Below are positions 30,489 through 41,598 of a DNA stretch of 64,000 nt, piece by piece. The stretch covers positions 62,001 to 126,000 of the forward strand of contig CAVPZS010000012.1 of assembly GCA_963710275.1 (NCBI GenBank), read 5' to 3'. The notes below the pieces were generated by a model. The model was not told where the DNA came from, searched no databases, and saw only the letters and a program-made list of their open reading frames with translations. The stretch's first letter is position 1; each line of letters begins with the position of its first letter. The DNA is from Rhodoblastus sp963710275. GTDB taxonomy: Bacteria; Pseudomonadota; Alphaproteobacteria; Rhizobiales; Beijerinckiaceae. The position numbers and the translations under genes are program-made.

Positions 30489-31072
30489 ACGCGTTGCATC
30501 CGTCCCGAACCATCACCGCCGCGCAAGGGAAAGCCTGCGTGGCCGCCGCCGTCTGGCTCGGCGCATTCTCCGGCGGGGCCGCGGGGCGGCGCGCAGCCCT
30601 GCTCGATTTCTGCGCGGCGCAATTGAACGTGGCCGCGGCGCGGCTGGCCCTGGCGCATGACGCGCTCGGCGCGCCGGTCCTGATGCTCGACGCGGCGCCG
30701 AGTGAATGGCGCATTTCCTCGTCGTCGCGCGAAAACATCGCCCTCTTCGGCTTTTCGCGCGACAGAATCGGCGTCGACGTGGAGGCGCTGACGGCTGACG
30801 AGCCCGCGTGGAGTGTTCTGCATCCAAAGGAAAAGGCGGCTTTGCGCGCCGCGCCGGACGACCGGCGCGCGGAAGCGTTCTTGCGCCTGTGGACGGTCAA
30901 GGAAGCCTATCTGAAGGCGCTGGGCCTCGGGCTGCGGCGTGAGCCGGCGGAGATCTGCGTCGAGCCGCGCGGCGAGAGTTTCCGAGCTTGCCGACGCCGA
31001 CAGAGAGACAAGGCTGATCGAGGCGCGGCTCTGGCGCGGCGACGTCGGCGGGCGCGGCTCTCTGCGCCCTGG

Positions 31073-31092
<20 letters not shown>
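30461..31092 (+). CDS. 4'-phosphopantetheinyl transferase, Sfp type (frameshifted)
   Basis: Transfers phosphopantetheine from CoA to carrier proteins. Magnesium-binding motif RIGVDVEAL and the signature LRLWTVKEAYLKALGLGL are intact; PSEWRISSSSRENIALFGFS precedes them as in Sfp-type enzymes. The C-terminal strand (LIEARLWRGD..AALCALVTLPAN) is in other frames after slips near 30980 and 31053. The start is uncertain (TTG 30461 or a later codon). The 3' end overlaps the convergent mtnA gene by 20 bases. No PKS/NRPS genes are nearby. Confidence 0.75.
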
Positions 31093-32175
<1,083 letters not shown>

Positions 32176-32177
32176 GG

Positions 32178-32996
32178 TCAGGTCCTTCTTGCCGCCCGCG
32201 CTTTTGCGCCGGGCGGCGTCTCGGTGAAGATCGAGGCGGCGACGAGGCCGTCGCGCAAGGCCAGCAGGGCGCCGGGCTTGATCGTGGTCCAGACCTCGTC
32301 ACTGGTCAGAGGGCCGGTGGCGACCACGGTGACGCAGTCGTTCGGGCCGGTCTCCTCGGCGAAATTCACCTTGCGGTCCTCGTCGATCAGCGTCGCCTGG
32401 CCGAAGGGCGCGCGGCGGGTGAGGCAGGCGAGTTTCTTGCCGCAATAAGCATAGAGCGAGCGGCCGTCGGTCATCAGCATGTTGAACACGCCCATCCGCG
32501 CCAGCCGCATGCTCAAGGCGGCGACTTCCTCGTCGACACGTTTCGGCGCGGGCAGCGACTCGTGGCGCGCGCGCATCTGGTCGAGCATCCAGCAGAAGGC
32601 GTGTTCGCTGTCGGTCGTTCCCACGGGCGTGTAGAAATCAAGCGGCAGCGCCTTGACCCCGTGGAGCTGGCCGTTATGGGCGAAGGTCCAGACGCGGCCC
32701 CAGAGTTCGCGCGAAAAGGGATGGGTGTTGGCGAGCGCGACGCGGCCGCGGTTGGCCTGGCGGATATGGGCGATGACCGTGCGGCTCTTGATCGGGTGCG
32801 AGCCGATGAAACGGGCCATGTCGGATTTGGCGCAGGGCTCGGGATCGTGGAAGGCGCGGGCCGCCCGTCCCTCGTAGAAGGCAATGCCCCAGCCGTCCCG
32901 GTGCGGGCCGGTGTCTCCGCCGCGCCGGACCAGTCCGGCGAAGGAAAAGCGAATGTCGGTCGGGACATTCGCGCTCATTCCAAGGAGTTCACACAT
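32178..32996 (-). CDS. Class II glutamine amidotransferase (YafJ-like)
   Basis: Ntn-hydrolase of 272 residues starting MCELLGMSANVP, where Cys2 becomes the N-terminal nucleophile. RRGGDTGPHRDGWGIAFYEG, ANTHPFSRELWGRVWTFAHNG and GTTDSEHAFCWMLDQ are the GATase_4/YafJ blocks. Known members hydrolyse gamma-glutamyl amides, but the substrate here is unknown. The ATG at 32996 is chosen because it exposes the nucleophile cysteine and follows GGG-rich bases; the frame is open further upstream without similarity. It is co-transcribed with mtnA. Confidence 0.85.
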   Translation of the reverse strand: MCELLGMSANVPTDIRFSFAGLVRRGGDTGPHRDGWGIAFYEGRAARAFHDPEPCAKSDMARFIGSHPIKSRTVIAHIRQANRGRVALANTHPFSRELWGRVWTFAHNGQLHGVKALPLDFYTPVGTTDSEHAFCWMLDQMRARHESLPAPKRVDEEVAALSMRLARMGVFNMLMTDGRSLYAYCGKKLACLTRRAPFGQATLIDEDRKVNFAEETGPNDCVTVVATGPLTSDEVWTTIKPGALLALRDGLVAASIFTETPPGAKARAARRT

Positions 32997-33101
32997 TGGG
33001 GGGCCAGCGCGCGGAGAATTGGTCGATTCGGCATAGGAAACATGCCGCCCGGGCGCAAGCGCAATCTTGCGCGGCTGCGAAGAAGATCGAATTTGGATGA
33101 A

Positions 33102-33178
33102 TGGTACCGCCACCCTGGCTTGAACAGGGGACCTCTAGATCCACAATCTAGCGCTCTAACCAACTGAGCTATGGCGGC
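33102..33178 (-). tRNA. tRNA-His (anticodon GTG)
   Basis: A 77-base cloverleaf including an encoded CCA: acceptor GCCGCCA / TGGCGGT, D-arm GCTC / GAGC, anticodon stem CTAGA / TCTAG with loop TTGTGGA (anticodon GTG), and T-arm CCCTG / CAGGG with loop TTCAAGC. The discriminator is A73, the alphaproteobacterial form of tRNA-His that does not use G-1, although a genomic G happens to sit at -1. Confidence 0.95.
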
Positions 33179-33257
33179 CGATTTGTCGGCGGAACCTAAA
33201 GAAACGAGCGCGCGAATGCAAGAGCATCGCGCGCCCAAAAATCAAGGCTTTGACGAT

Positions 33258-33282
33258 CCGCGCGCAATTTTTTTGCGCGCGG
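33258..33282 (-). terminator. Stem-loop after phasin operon
   Basis: Perfect 10-bp stem CCGCGCGCAA / TTGCGCGCGG with a T5 loop just past the phasin stop. A second GC-rich hairpin (about 33209-33235) follows before tRNA-His. Both probably end phasin transcription. Confidence 0.6.
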
Positions 33283-33290
33283 CGTGGGCG

Positions 33291-33880
33291 TCAGGACTTG
33301 AAGGCCTTGCCAACCTGCTCCTTGAGCGGGCCGGCCGCGTCGGCGGCGACCTGCTGGGCGAGAGCGGTCAGCTCCTTGGCCTGGCTGGTCAGAGCTTCAT
33401 ATTGCTTGCGCAAATGCTCGCTCTGCAGCGCGATGGCCTCGCTGACGGTGCGCACGCCGGAAAGGGACTGGTAATACTGCACCGAAGCGGCGGCGTTGGC
33501 CTGATAGGCTTCGACCGCCTTGGCGGAGAAGGCCTGCAGGCTCTTGCTGGCGGCGGCGAAGGAGCCTTCGAGCGCGCTGGCGGTCTCGGCGGCGGCCTTC
33601 TTGGCCGCTTCCTGGGCCTTCTTCACTTCGGCGACGGCCGGAGCGGCCGCAGGCTTTGCGACTGCAACGGCGGGCTTCGCCGCAGCGACAGGCGCCGCAG
33701 GCGTGCGACAGGCGCAGGCGTTGCGACAGGCGCAGGCTTGGCGACGGGGGCCGCAGGCTTGGCGACGGGGGCCACAGGCTTCTCGGCGAGTTTCGGAGCC
33801 GGCTTCACCTCAACGGCGGCCGGCTTGACGACCGGCGCGCTCACGGGCGCGGCCTTGGTTTTGCGCGGACCGGCAGCCAT
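33291..33880 (-). CDS. Phasin with Pro/Ala/Lys-rich N-terminus (frameshifted)
   Basis: PHB-granule surface protein. The C-terminal 110 residues are an amphipathic helical phasin domain (AAASKSLQAFSAKAVEAYQA and SEAIALQSEHLRKQYEALTS). The N-terminal 80 residues are a low-complexity tract of repeated KPA/APV units (VAKPAAPVAKPAPVATPAPV), resembling histone-H1-like tails, which could bind DNA or the granule. A slip near 33705 lies inside this repetitive tract. The ATG overlaps the stop of the upstream phasin by one base (TAATG), giving coupled translation. Confidence 0.8.
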
Positions 33881-34245
33881 TACTTGGCTTCCGGAGTGAC
33901 GGCGGCCTTAACGGCTTCGCCGAGCGCCTTGGCCTGCGCCTGGACGGTGGCGACCTGCGCCTTCAGGAAATCCGACTGGATCGACAGGATTTCCTTGGGG
34001 TCCTTGGCCTGGACCAGCTTCTCGACGAGGTCGAAGGCGGCCTTGACGTTGGTTTCGGCGAAGCCGATGGCCTTGGAGGAAACTTCCTTGACGTTCGAGG
34101 TCACGGTTTCCGCGGCGGCTTCCGACTGGGCGGAGGCCTTCTGGGCGGCGGCGACGAAGCTGTCGAAAGCCTTGCGGGCCTGGTCGACGGTCTTCTCGGC
34201 GAATTCACGGACTTCGGCAGGGACTTCGAGGTTGAGGTTGGTCAT
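33880..34245 (-). CDS. Phasin
   Basis: A 121-residue, almost entirely helical protein of the phasin_2 family that coats PHB granules. VREFAEKTVDQARKAFDSFV, the SEAAAETVTSNVKEVSSKAI block and FAETNVKAAFDLVEKLVQAK with LSIQSDFLKAQ are characteristic. No cysteines, no signal peptide. It starts at ATG 34245 and its stop overlaps the next phasin gene. With the PhaC-like genes at 2 and 12.7 kb it indicates PHB storage. Confidence 0.9.
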   Translation of the reverse strand: MTNLNLEVPAEVREFAEKTVDQARKAFDSFVAAAQKASAQSEAAAETVTSNVKEVSSKAIGFAETNVKAAFDLVEKLVQAKDPKEILSIQSDFLKAQVATVQAQAKALGEAVKAAVTPEAK

Positions 34246-34332
34246 GGAACATCCTTTAGGGTTCGCCCGGGCTTGAACTCCCGCTCCCCGAGCCTTGTAA
34301 TTCATTGCGAGCGGTTTATAGCGCCGATTACG

Positions 34333-34364
34333 TTGCGTTGCAATATCCGTTGTGCAGCGCAGCA
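34333..34364 (-). promoter_or_regulatory. TGC/GCA-rich motif upstream of phasin genes (possible PhaR site)
   Basis: TTGCGTTGCAA at 34333-34343 and TTGTGCAGCGCAGCA at 34350-34364 lie about 90-120 bases before the first phasin ATG. PhaR repressors bind TGC-rich sequences near phasin promoters; assignment here is by resemblance only. Confidence 0.35.
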
Positions 34365-34459
34365 TAACTTTTTGCGCCCGAAAACAAGGAGAATTCATCA
34401 TAAACAGATGTCCCTGGGAATGTCCTGGATCAAAGATGGATTCTTGGGGGCGGACGTGA

Positions 34460-34474
34460 TTAAGTTTTGATTAA
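34460..34474 (+). promoter_or_regulatory. CtrA box TTAA-N7-TTAA before sensor kinase
   Basis: TTAA at 34460 and 34471 separated by exactly seven bases, the CtrA consensus, 36 bases before the kinase start. TTAA is rare in this GC-rich region. Confidence 0.65.
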
Positions 34475-34509
34475 GCACGCTGGCGCGCCCGCCGGCTCCA
34501 GACGAGCGC

Positions 34510-37443
34510 ATGGACCCCATGGTTGACGAGATCGCGAACATGCAGGCGCGGCCCGATGTGACGGCGGCCCTGGCGGAGACGGCCTTCGCGTCGCTGGCGC
34601 GCGCCGGCGCGCCGGTCGTCGTGGCGGAAGGCGATCCGGCCCGCGTGATCCATGCCAATCGCGCCGCGCTGGCCTTGTTCGCCGTCGCGGATTGCGAGGG
34701 CCTGACGCATCGCCTGTTCGGCTCCGAGGACGCCGCGGCGCGCCGCCTTTCGCATCTCGCGCAATATATTTTGCCGGGCGCCGCGGCGAGGCTGGAGCGG
34801 ATCAGCCTGCGATTCGACGGCCTGCCGGAGACGGTCACCATCCTCTGCCGGCGCACGCCGGGCGCTGATCCGCTGTTCGTGCTGGCGGGACTGGGCATGA
34901 GGGCGGGCCTGTCGCGCACCCAGCCGCCCTCCGCAAACCCGCCGCCGAAGGCGATCCTCGCCGAAGTTCCCGCCGCGGCCCCCGCGTCCGTGGCGCCGCC
35001 GGAGCCGGTCGCGGCGTCCGCGAAAACGCTCGCCGCCGTCAAGGCCGATCTGGACAAGCGTTTTCCTGGCCTGGCGCAGGCGCGCTTCCTGTGGCGCACC
35101 GACGCCGCCAATGTCGTCACCGAAATCACGCCGCCCCTGGCCGAGATCGTCGGTCCCGGCTGCGCCAGGCTCATTGGTCGCGATTTCGGCGCAGCGGTCG
35201 CGGCGCTCGGCCTCGATCCGCGCGGCGAACTGGCGCGGGCGCTGGCCGGACGCGCCACCTTCAGCCGCGTCGATCTCGACTGGCCGATCGAAAACGCCGC
35301 CGTCGCCGCGCCGGTGACGCTCGGCGCGCTGCCCGCTTTCGACCGCGCCCGTGGCTTCGAGGGCTGGCGCGGTTTCGGCGTGATCCATCTCGACGCTCTG
35401 CGCGAAGCCTCCGCCCGGGAATTTTCCGACAGTTTCGACGTTGCCGACCGCATCGTCGCCGCGCCGTCGCCAGTCTTGACCCCTCCGCCAGTCTTGCCGG
35501 CGACCCCGTCGCCCGCTTTGCCGGCGACCCCGTCGCCCGCTCTTGCCGGCGACCCCGTCGCCAGTCTTGCCGGCGACCCCGTCGCCGCAAGATTATTCCG
35601 GCGACTATTCCGGCGTCGTCGTGCCCTTGCGCCCGCTTGCGCCGCGCCCCACGCAACCGCCCGAGCCGCCGCCCGAAGTCAGGACGAGCGACGCGCCGCA
35701 GGCCGAGGCGACGCCGCAAGGCGGCCCCGACGCGGAAGCGGATTCCGTCCTCGTCACGCTGTCGCCGCATGAACGCAACGCCTTCCGCGAAATCGCCCGG
35801 ACGCTTGGCGCGCGCGGCGGGGACAGCGCCGGCGCGTCGGGGACGCCCGAGCCGGTTGAAGCGCAGGCGCCAGAGCCCGAGCCCGTGGTCGCAGTCAAAG
35901 CCCCGCCTTCTGTTCCAGGTTTCCTGCCCGCCTTTGCGGACGCCCTGCCGGTCGGCCTGGTCCTGACGCGCAGCGGAAAAACCCTCTTCGCCAATCGCCG
36001 CCTGCTCGACTGGCTCGGCTTCGAAAACCTCGACGCCTTCCTTGCCGCCGGCGGCCTGCGCGCCGCCTGCAAGGGCGCGCCGGAGCTCGCGCCAGCGGAA
36101 CGGCGAGCCGTGAGCCTGCGTCCGGTCACGGGCGACGCCTTCGAAGTCGAAGCCTCGCGCGGCTCCGCGCTCTGGGAGGGCGAGCCTGCGGATTGCCTGA
36201 CCCTGACCCGCCCCTCGACGCTGGCGCTCGAACAGCGCGTCAGCGTGCTGGAGACGGGGTTGCGCCAGCGAGAGGCCGAGGCCGACGAGACCCTGGCCAT
36301 TCTCGACATCGCTGCCGACGGTTTCGTTCTCCTCAATGGCGACGGCGTGATTCTCGGCCTCAACCGGCCGGCTGAAAAACTGCTCGGCTATGGCCGCGAC
36401 CAGATTGCAGGGGAGAGTTTCGCCCAGCTCTTCGCGAGGGAATCGCAGGCGGCGGCGCTGGAGGCTTTCGCGCGGCTGAAGAGCGGCGAGCGGCCCGGCG
36501 CGCGCGACGTCACCGGGCGCACGCGGCAGGGGGCGGCGATTCCGCTGACCGTGACTCTCGGCCGGCTCGGGAAGTCCGGAGACAAGACGACCCCGCGGCA
36601 AATATTGCGCCGTCCTGCGCGACATGAGCCAGTGGAAGTCGGCGGAGAGCGCGCTGGAAGAGGCGCGCGGCGCAGGCCCAGCGCGACAGCCAGGCCAAAT
36701 CGGAGTTCCTGGCCAAGGTCAGCCATGAGATCCGCACGCCGCTCAACGCCATCCTCGGCTTCGCCGAAGTCATCATGGACGAGCGCTTCGGTCCGATCGG
36801 CAACGAGCGCTACAAGGAATATCTGCGGGACATCCACGCCTCCGGCTCGCATGTGATGAGCCTGGTCAACGACCTGCTCGACCTCTCGAAGATCGAGGCG
36901 GGCAAGATGGAGCTGGATTTCGCCGACGTGGACGCCAACCGCGTCGTGGCCGAATGCGTCGCGCTGATCCAGCCGCAGGCCAATCGCGAAAGGGTCATCA
37001 CCCGGCTGGCGCTGGCGCCGCGCCTGCCCGCGATCGTCGCCGACGAGCGGTCGCTGCGCCAGATCGTGCTCAATCTGCTCGCCAACGCCGTGCGCTACAA
37101 CGAACCGGGCGGCCAGGTGATCATCTCCACCGCGCTGAGCGATTCGGGCCACGCGGTCTTGCGCGTGAAGGACACGGGCGTCGGCATGAGCGAAAGCCGA
37201 TCTGCGCAAGGCGATGGAGCCCTTCGGCCAGGCCTCGTCGGGGCGCGCCGCCGGCGGCACCGGGCTCGGCCTGCCGCTGACCAAGGCGCTGGTCGACGCC
37301 AATCACGCCGGGACTGGCAATTCGCAGCCGCAAGAACGAAGGCACGCTGGTCGAAGTGACTTTTCCGCTCGCGTCCTCGGCGACCGAAGTTCTGCCGGCG
37401 GCGGGAAAACAGGCTGAAACGCCGGGCCGAGGATCCGCGTTAG
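34510..37443 (+). CDS. PAS-domain sensor histidine kinase, PdhS/PleC-like (frameshifted)
   Basis: Cytoplasmic hybrid of several sensory segments and a kinase, about 970 residues. The N-terminal half has two PAS-like regions joined by a Pro-rich linker. The linker contains a 24-base tandem repeat. A further PAS lies at ADGFVLLNGDGVILGLNRPAE. The HisKA motif is KVSHEIRTPLNAILGFAE followed by RFGPIGNERYKEYLRDIHAS, the version found in DivJ/PleC/PdhS cell-cycle kinases; ATPase motifs are NLLANAVRYN, VKDTGVGM and GGTGLGLPLTKALV. Slips at about 35540, 36605, 36670, 37197 and 37318; the stop near 37443 is approximate. A CtrA box precedes the start. Confidence 0.8.
35491..35587 (+). repeat. Four tandem 24/25-bp repeats inside the kinase gene
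   Basis: Units share the core CCGGCGACCCCGTCGCC preceded by GTCTTG, GCTTTG, GCTCTTG and GTCTTG. They encode LPATPSP(A/V) repeats. Unit 3 (35539-35563) is 25 bases, so it shifts the frame; the others are 24. Confidence 0.85.
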
Positions 37444-37473
37444 CGAACACAGGGTCGAGAGGGGAGCGCCGGC

Positions 37474-37740
37474 ATGGATGCGGAAATGAAGGAACGTCTG
37501 CAGATGGCGGGACTGGCCGCCGCCGATTTGGCCTGGTTCGATTCGTTCGGCTGCGACGACAAGGCCGTGCCGCCTCCGCGTGGCAATGAAATCATCGACT
37601 ACCGGCGGCGCGAGGCGGCGTTGAACGCCAGCATTTCGGCCTTGACCTTCTCGGAACGCGGCGTTTCCCCGGAGGGTCGGCTCGCCGCTGCGATCGGCGC
37701 CCGCATCGCCGACGCCACCGAGCCGGACGAAGACGAGTGA
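37474..37740 (+). CDS. Hypothetical small acidic protein
   Basis: An 88-residue soluble protein, not recognised. It is acidic at the C-terminus (DATEPDEDE), contains one cysteine (SFGCDDK) and appears helical throughout. The ATG at 37474 follows GGGAGCG at suitable spacing. It lies about 30 bases after the sensor kinase in the same direction and could be its partner. Codon use looks like its neighbours. Confidence 0.6.
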   Translation: MDAEMKERLQMAGLAAADLAWFDSFGCDDKAVPPPRGNEIIDYRRREAALNASISALTFSERGVSPEGRLAAAIGARIADATEPDEDE

Positions 37741-37753
37741 AGGCAAAAAGAAA

Positions 37754-37783
37754 GAGCGCCTTTCCTGTCCTGGAAAGACGCTC
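37754..37783. terminator. Stem-loop between convergent small-protein and outer-membrane-protein genes
   Basis: GAGCG-C-CTTTCC pairs with GGAAAG-A-CGCTC around TGTCCT, flanked by A-runs on the left and TTTT on the right, so it can terminate in both directions. Confidence 0.65.
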
Positions 37784-37826
37784 CGCGGTTTTCAGCAATC
37801 GTGGGCCCGTTGAATTCGGGCGGGTT

Positions 37827-38718
37827 TCACAGGTCGGGCGTGAAACGAATGCCCAGGCGAACTTCCTGGCTGTCGACGGCGCGATGGACGGTCTGTCCCT
37901 GCGCATTGGTCGCCCCGAGAACGCCCATATACAGGAAGCGATAGCCGAGGTCGAGCTTGATGCGCGGCAGAACGTCGTAGCTCACGCCGGCCATGGCCGC
38001 CCACGAGAAATTGTTGCGCGTCTGAGAGGGTCCGGTATTGCCGGGATAACCCTTCGAATAGCAATAAGTGCCGCCTGTCAGCGGGTCCGAACCACTCGGA
38101 CAGTAGTTGTTCGGGCCGCTGTTGCCGTAGGGCGTCCCGTTGTTCCACATCCACTTTTCTTCAGCCACGGCCTCGAGATGGGTGACGCCGACGCCGGCGC
38201 CAATATAGGGAGTGAGGCCGCCCCAGTTTCCGAGATCGCCATAGGCGTTGAGCAGGCCAGTCCAGCTCTGGATCTTCGTCGTGTCGCTGCGAAGGCAGGT
38301 TGTCGTCATATTGTAGGCGGGACCGTCGCAGCTTGCCTGCGAACTCGACGCCATTGTTGATTTGCTGACGCCAATCAAAGGTCGAATCCATGCGAAACCA
38401 GCTATTGAATACATAGCCGACGCCGCCGCTCGCGCCGAGAACGCCGAAATGATTGGTTGAGGAGCCCAGGATTTGCTGGCCCGTCGCGTTGGTCGCGCCC
38501 GTGACGGGATCGGGCTGGAGGATGGCGGTGGCCGGATAGCCCATGTTCGAATAGGCGGCGTCGCCGCGCAGATACCAGCCCCCGCCCAGTTCGACCATGG
38601 GGCTCGGCTCTTGCTGGTAAAGCGGCGGCAGGCTCATGTCCGCGGCCCGCGCCGCGACGGTTCCGCCGGCCTGAGCGGCGATGACGGCGACGGCTGCCGC
38701 CCGGATCGTTTTCAGCAT
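37827..38718 (-). CDS. Outer-membrane beta-barrel protein, copy A (frameshifted)
   Basis: Secreted eight-stranded-type barrel (OmpA/Omp25-like porin family of Rhizobiales), about 297 residues. Signal peptide up to VAARAADMSLPP; WYLRGDAAYSNMGYPA, GVGYVFNSWFRMDSTFDWR, TPYIGAGVGVTHLEA, FSWAAMAGVSYDVLPRIKLD and LGYRFLYMG show the alternating strand pattern. It ends EVRLGIRFTPDL. One slip at about 38330. It is a paralogue of the next gene (shared GAGVGV, KLDLGYR, VRLG). A CtrA box lies 67 bases upstream. Confidence 0.8.
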
Positions 38719-38784
38719 GTCAAACCTCTTCGCCAGCCTCGGCGCGTCCTGCGCCTATAGTGGAGGTAATGTGAAGGAAGAGGG

Positions 38785-38800
38785 TTAATTGCGACTTAAC
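38785..38800 (-). promoter_or_regulatory. CtrA box TTAA-N7-TTAAC before outer-membrane protein A
   Basis: TTAA at 38785 and TTAAC at 38796 with a seven-base spacer, a full CtrA consensus, about 67 bases before the start codon at 38718. Confidence 0.7.
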
Positions 38801-38882
38801 CTTAATGGATCGCCGCCAAAAAAACATACGCTCCTTACGGAAGCATGCCGGCGTCGTGTGAAAAATCGAGCGCGCGGCAAAT

Positions 38883-38911
38883 AAAAAAGGCGGGAGCATT
38901 GTGCTCCCGCC
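38883..38911 (-). terminator. Rho-independent terminator of outer-membrane protein B
   Basis: Perfect 10-bp stem GGCGGGAGCA / TGCTCCCGCC with loop TTG. On the minus strand it is followed by six T residues (38883-38888), a classic intrinsic terminator 25 bases after the stop. Confidence 0.9.
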
Positions 38912-38935
38912 TGATGTTTGTTGATGTTGAGCCGA

Positions 38936-39802
38936 TCAATATTTGGCGCGGACGTAGGGGTCGGCGTAGACGGGGCCGGCGAGCATCCAGCGCAGGCCGA
39001 CGCGAAGATCATTGGACGCGAGCTTGAAATGCTGGGTTTCGAAATGGCACTGTGAGGTGTCCGAGCAGATGATCGCGCCGGTCGACAGGCTGCCCGCGTT
39101 CATATAGCGATAGCCGATGTCGAGTTTCAGGTTTGGCGCGATATTGTAGCCCACGCCGGCCATGAGGGCGTAAGCGAAATTGGCGCCTGAATTGGAGGGG
39201 GCGACGCCCCAGCCATTGGGCTGGCTCATGCTTATGTCTGTCAGGCCGCTGAAGCCGTAGCTAAGGACGCCGACGCCGGCGCCGACATAGGGCGTGATGC
39301 CGTACCATGTGCCCAAGTCGAGATAGCCGTTGGCGAGGAAGAGACCGGAACGCAGAAGGGCCGTGTAATTGTCGCCGCATGGAACGCCCGCGCCCACCGG
39401 GCAATTGCTGCCCCCGCCGGTATATTGATAGAAGACCTTGGAATTATAAGACGCCGACGAGCGATATTCGCCCGTCACGTCGGCGCGGAGCCAGGAATTG
39501 AACTGATAGCCGACGCCGAGGTCGATCAGCGTGCTGTCGCCGAGCCCGGCGCCGCCTTCCCAGCTTCCGAGCGAAGCCGTGGTCGAGTAGCCGTCGCCAT
39601 AGGTCGAACGGAGATTATAGCTGTTGTTGATGCCGACGCCGACGTCGGCGCGCAGGTAGAAGCCGTTCGGGTCCTCGACCGGCCCGCGCAGCTGCGGCGC
39701 TTCGATCGGCGGCGGGGGCGGCAGAAGATCGGCGGCCTGGGCGGTCTGGACGGCGCCCACTGCGACGACGCTCGCATAGAAGAGGGCTTTGATGCTGCCC
39801 AT
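38936..39802 (-). CDS. Outer-membrane beta-barrel protein, copy B
   Basis: Intact 288-residue barrel protein of the same family as copy A. The signal peptide ends AVQTAQAADLLPPPPP, and a Pro-rich linker precedes GFYLRADVGVGINNSY. Strand-like repeats include LGVGYQFNSWLRADVTGEYR, GITPYVGAGVGVLSYGF, YALMAGVGYNIAPNLKLD and IGYRYMNAG, with NDLRVGLRWML near the end. Predicted surface loops carry cysteine pairs (NCPVGAGVPCG, ICSDTSQCHF) that could form disulfides. A CtrA box lies about 165 bases upstream. Confidence 0.85.
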   Translation of the reverse strand: MGSIKALFYASVVAVGAVQTAQAADLLPPPPPIEAPQLRGPVEDPNGFYLRADVGVGINNSYNLRSTYGDGYSTTASLGSWEGGAGLGDSTLIDLGVGYQFNSWLRADVTGEYRSSASYNSKVFYQYTGGGSNCPVGAGVPCGDNYTALLRSGLFLANGYLDLGTWYGITPYVGAGVGVLSYGFSGLTDISMSQPNGWGVAPSNSGANFAYALMAGVGYNIAPNLKLDIGYRYMNAGSLSTGAIICSDTSQCHFETQHFKLASNDLRVGLRWMLAGPVYADPYVRAKY

Positions 39803-39964
39803 GACGTAATCCCTTCGTTAATCCTGTCGCCGAAACGCGGCATGGCGTTTCGCACGACGATAATCGGTTGCGCTGCGCCTGACAGGCTGGAGGGCCTCCG
39901 CAAAATGGCGCGGAGTCTGCCGACCGTCTTGGCGTTCACGAAGGCAAGTCTTGCCAGTAAAGAC

Positions 39965-39980
39965 TTAAATAGGTCTTAAC
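39965..39980 (-). promoter_or_regulatory. CtrA box TTAA-N7-TTAAC upstream of outer-membrane protein B
   Basis: TTAA at 39965 and TTAAC at 39976 spaced by seven bases, with a further TTAAC nine bases beyond. It is the third full CtrA match within 5.5 kb. Confidence 0.65.
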
Positions 39981-40088
39981 CCTAACCTTTAACCGCGATT
40001 TTTGAGCTTTCCCGTGGCGCGGCGGCCCGGGCCGCGCCGGGACGGCTTTACTAAATCGTCATGATCCGCTACGCCTTTGCCGCAATTG

Positions 40089-40114
40089 CCCCGGCGCCTT
40101 GCGCTGGGGTTTTT
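40089..40114 (+). terminator. Orphan intrinsic terminator upstream of purA
   Basis: CCCCGGCG pairs with CGCTGGGG (one G-U) around CCTTG and is followed by TTTTT. No plus-strand gene ends nearby, so it may end a small RNA or act in the purA leader. Confidence 0.55.
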
Positions 40115-40268
40115 GCATTAAGCCGGACGGTCGGCTTCGACGTCGGCGCGCCGAGAGCGTACTCCCGAGAGGTCGCAGACTTTTCGGACGGGAATATGCG
40201 GGTTGGATTTATGTTGCAGCACTCCACCGGGCGCGGCGGAATGCTCCAGGGATGAAAGAGCCTTTGAA

Positions 40269-41566
<1,298 letters not shown>

Positions 41567-41598
41567 CATGCTCCGCTGGGGACAAGCGAAGGCGCAAG

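Larger units (their letters stand above)
39803..40268. other. Intergenic region between outer-membrane protein B and purA
   Basis: About 465 bases. It holds a CtrA box (39965-39980) plus an additional TTAA half-site (39989-39992), and an isolated terminator-like hairpin on the plus strand (40089-40114). A 64-codon open frame (40061-40255) spans the hairpin and is not credible as a gene. Confidence 0.5.

Noticed and set aside
40061..40255. 64-codon open frame upstream of purA
   Set aside because: It spans a terminator hairpin and has no ribosome site or family pattern.
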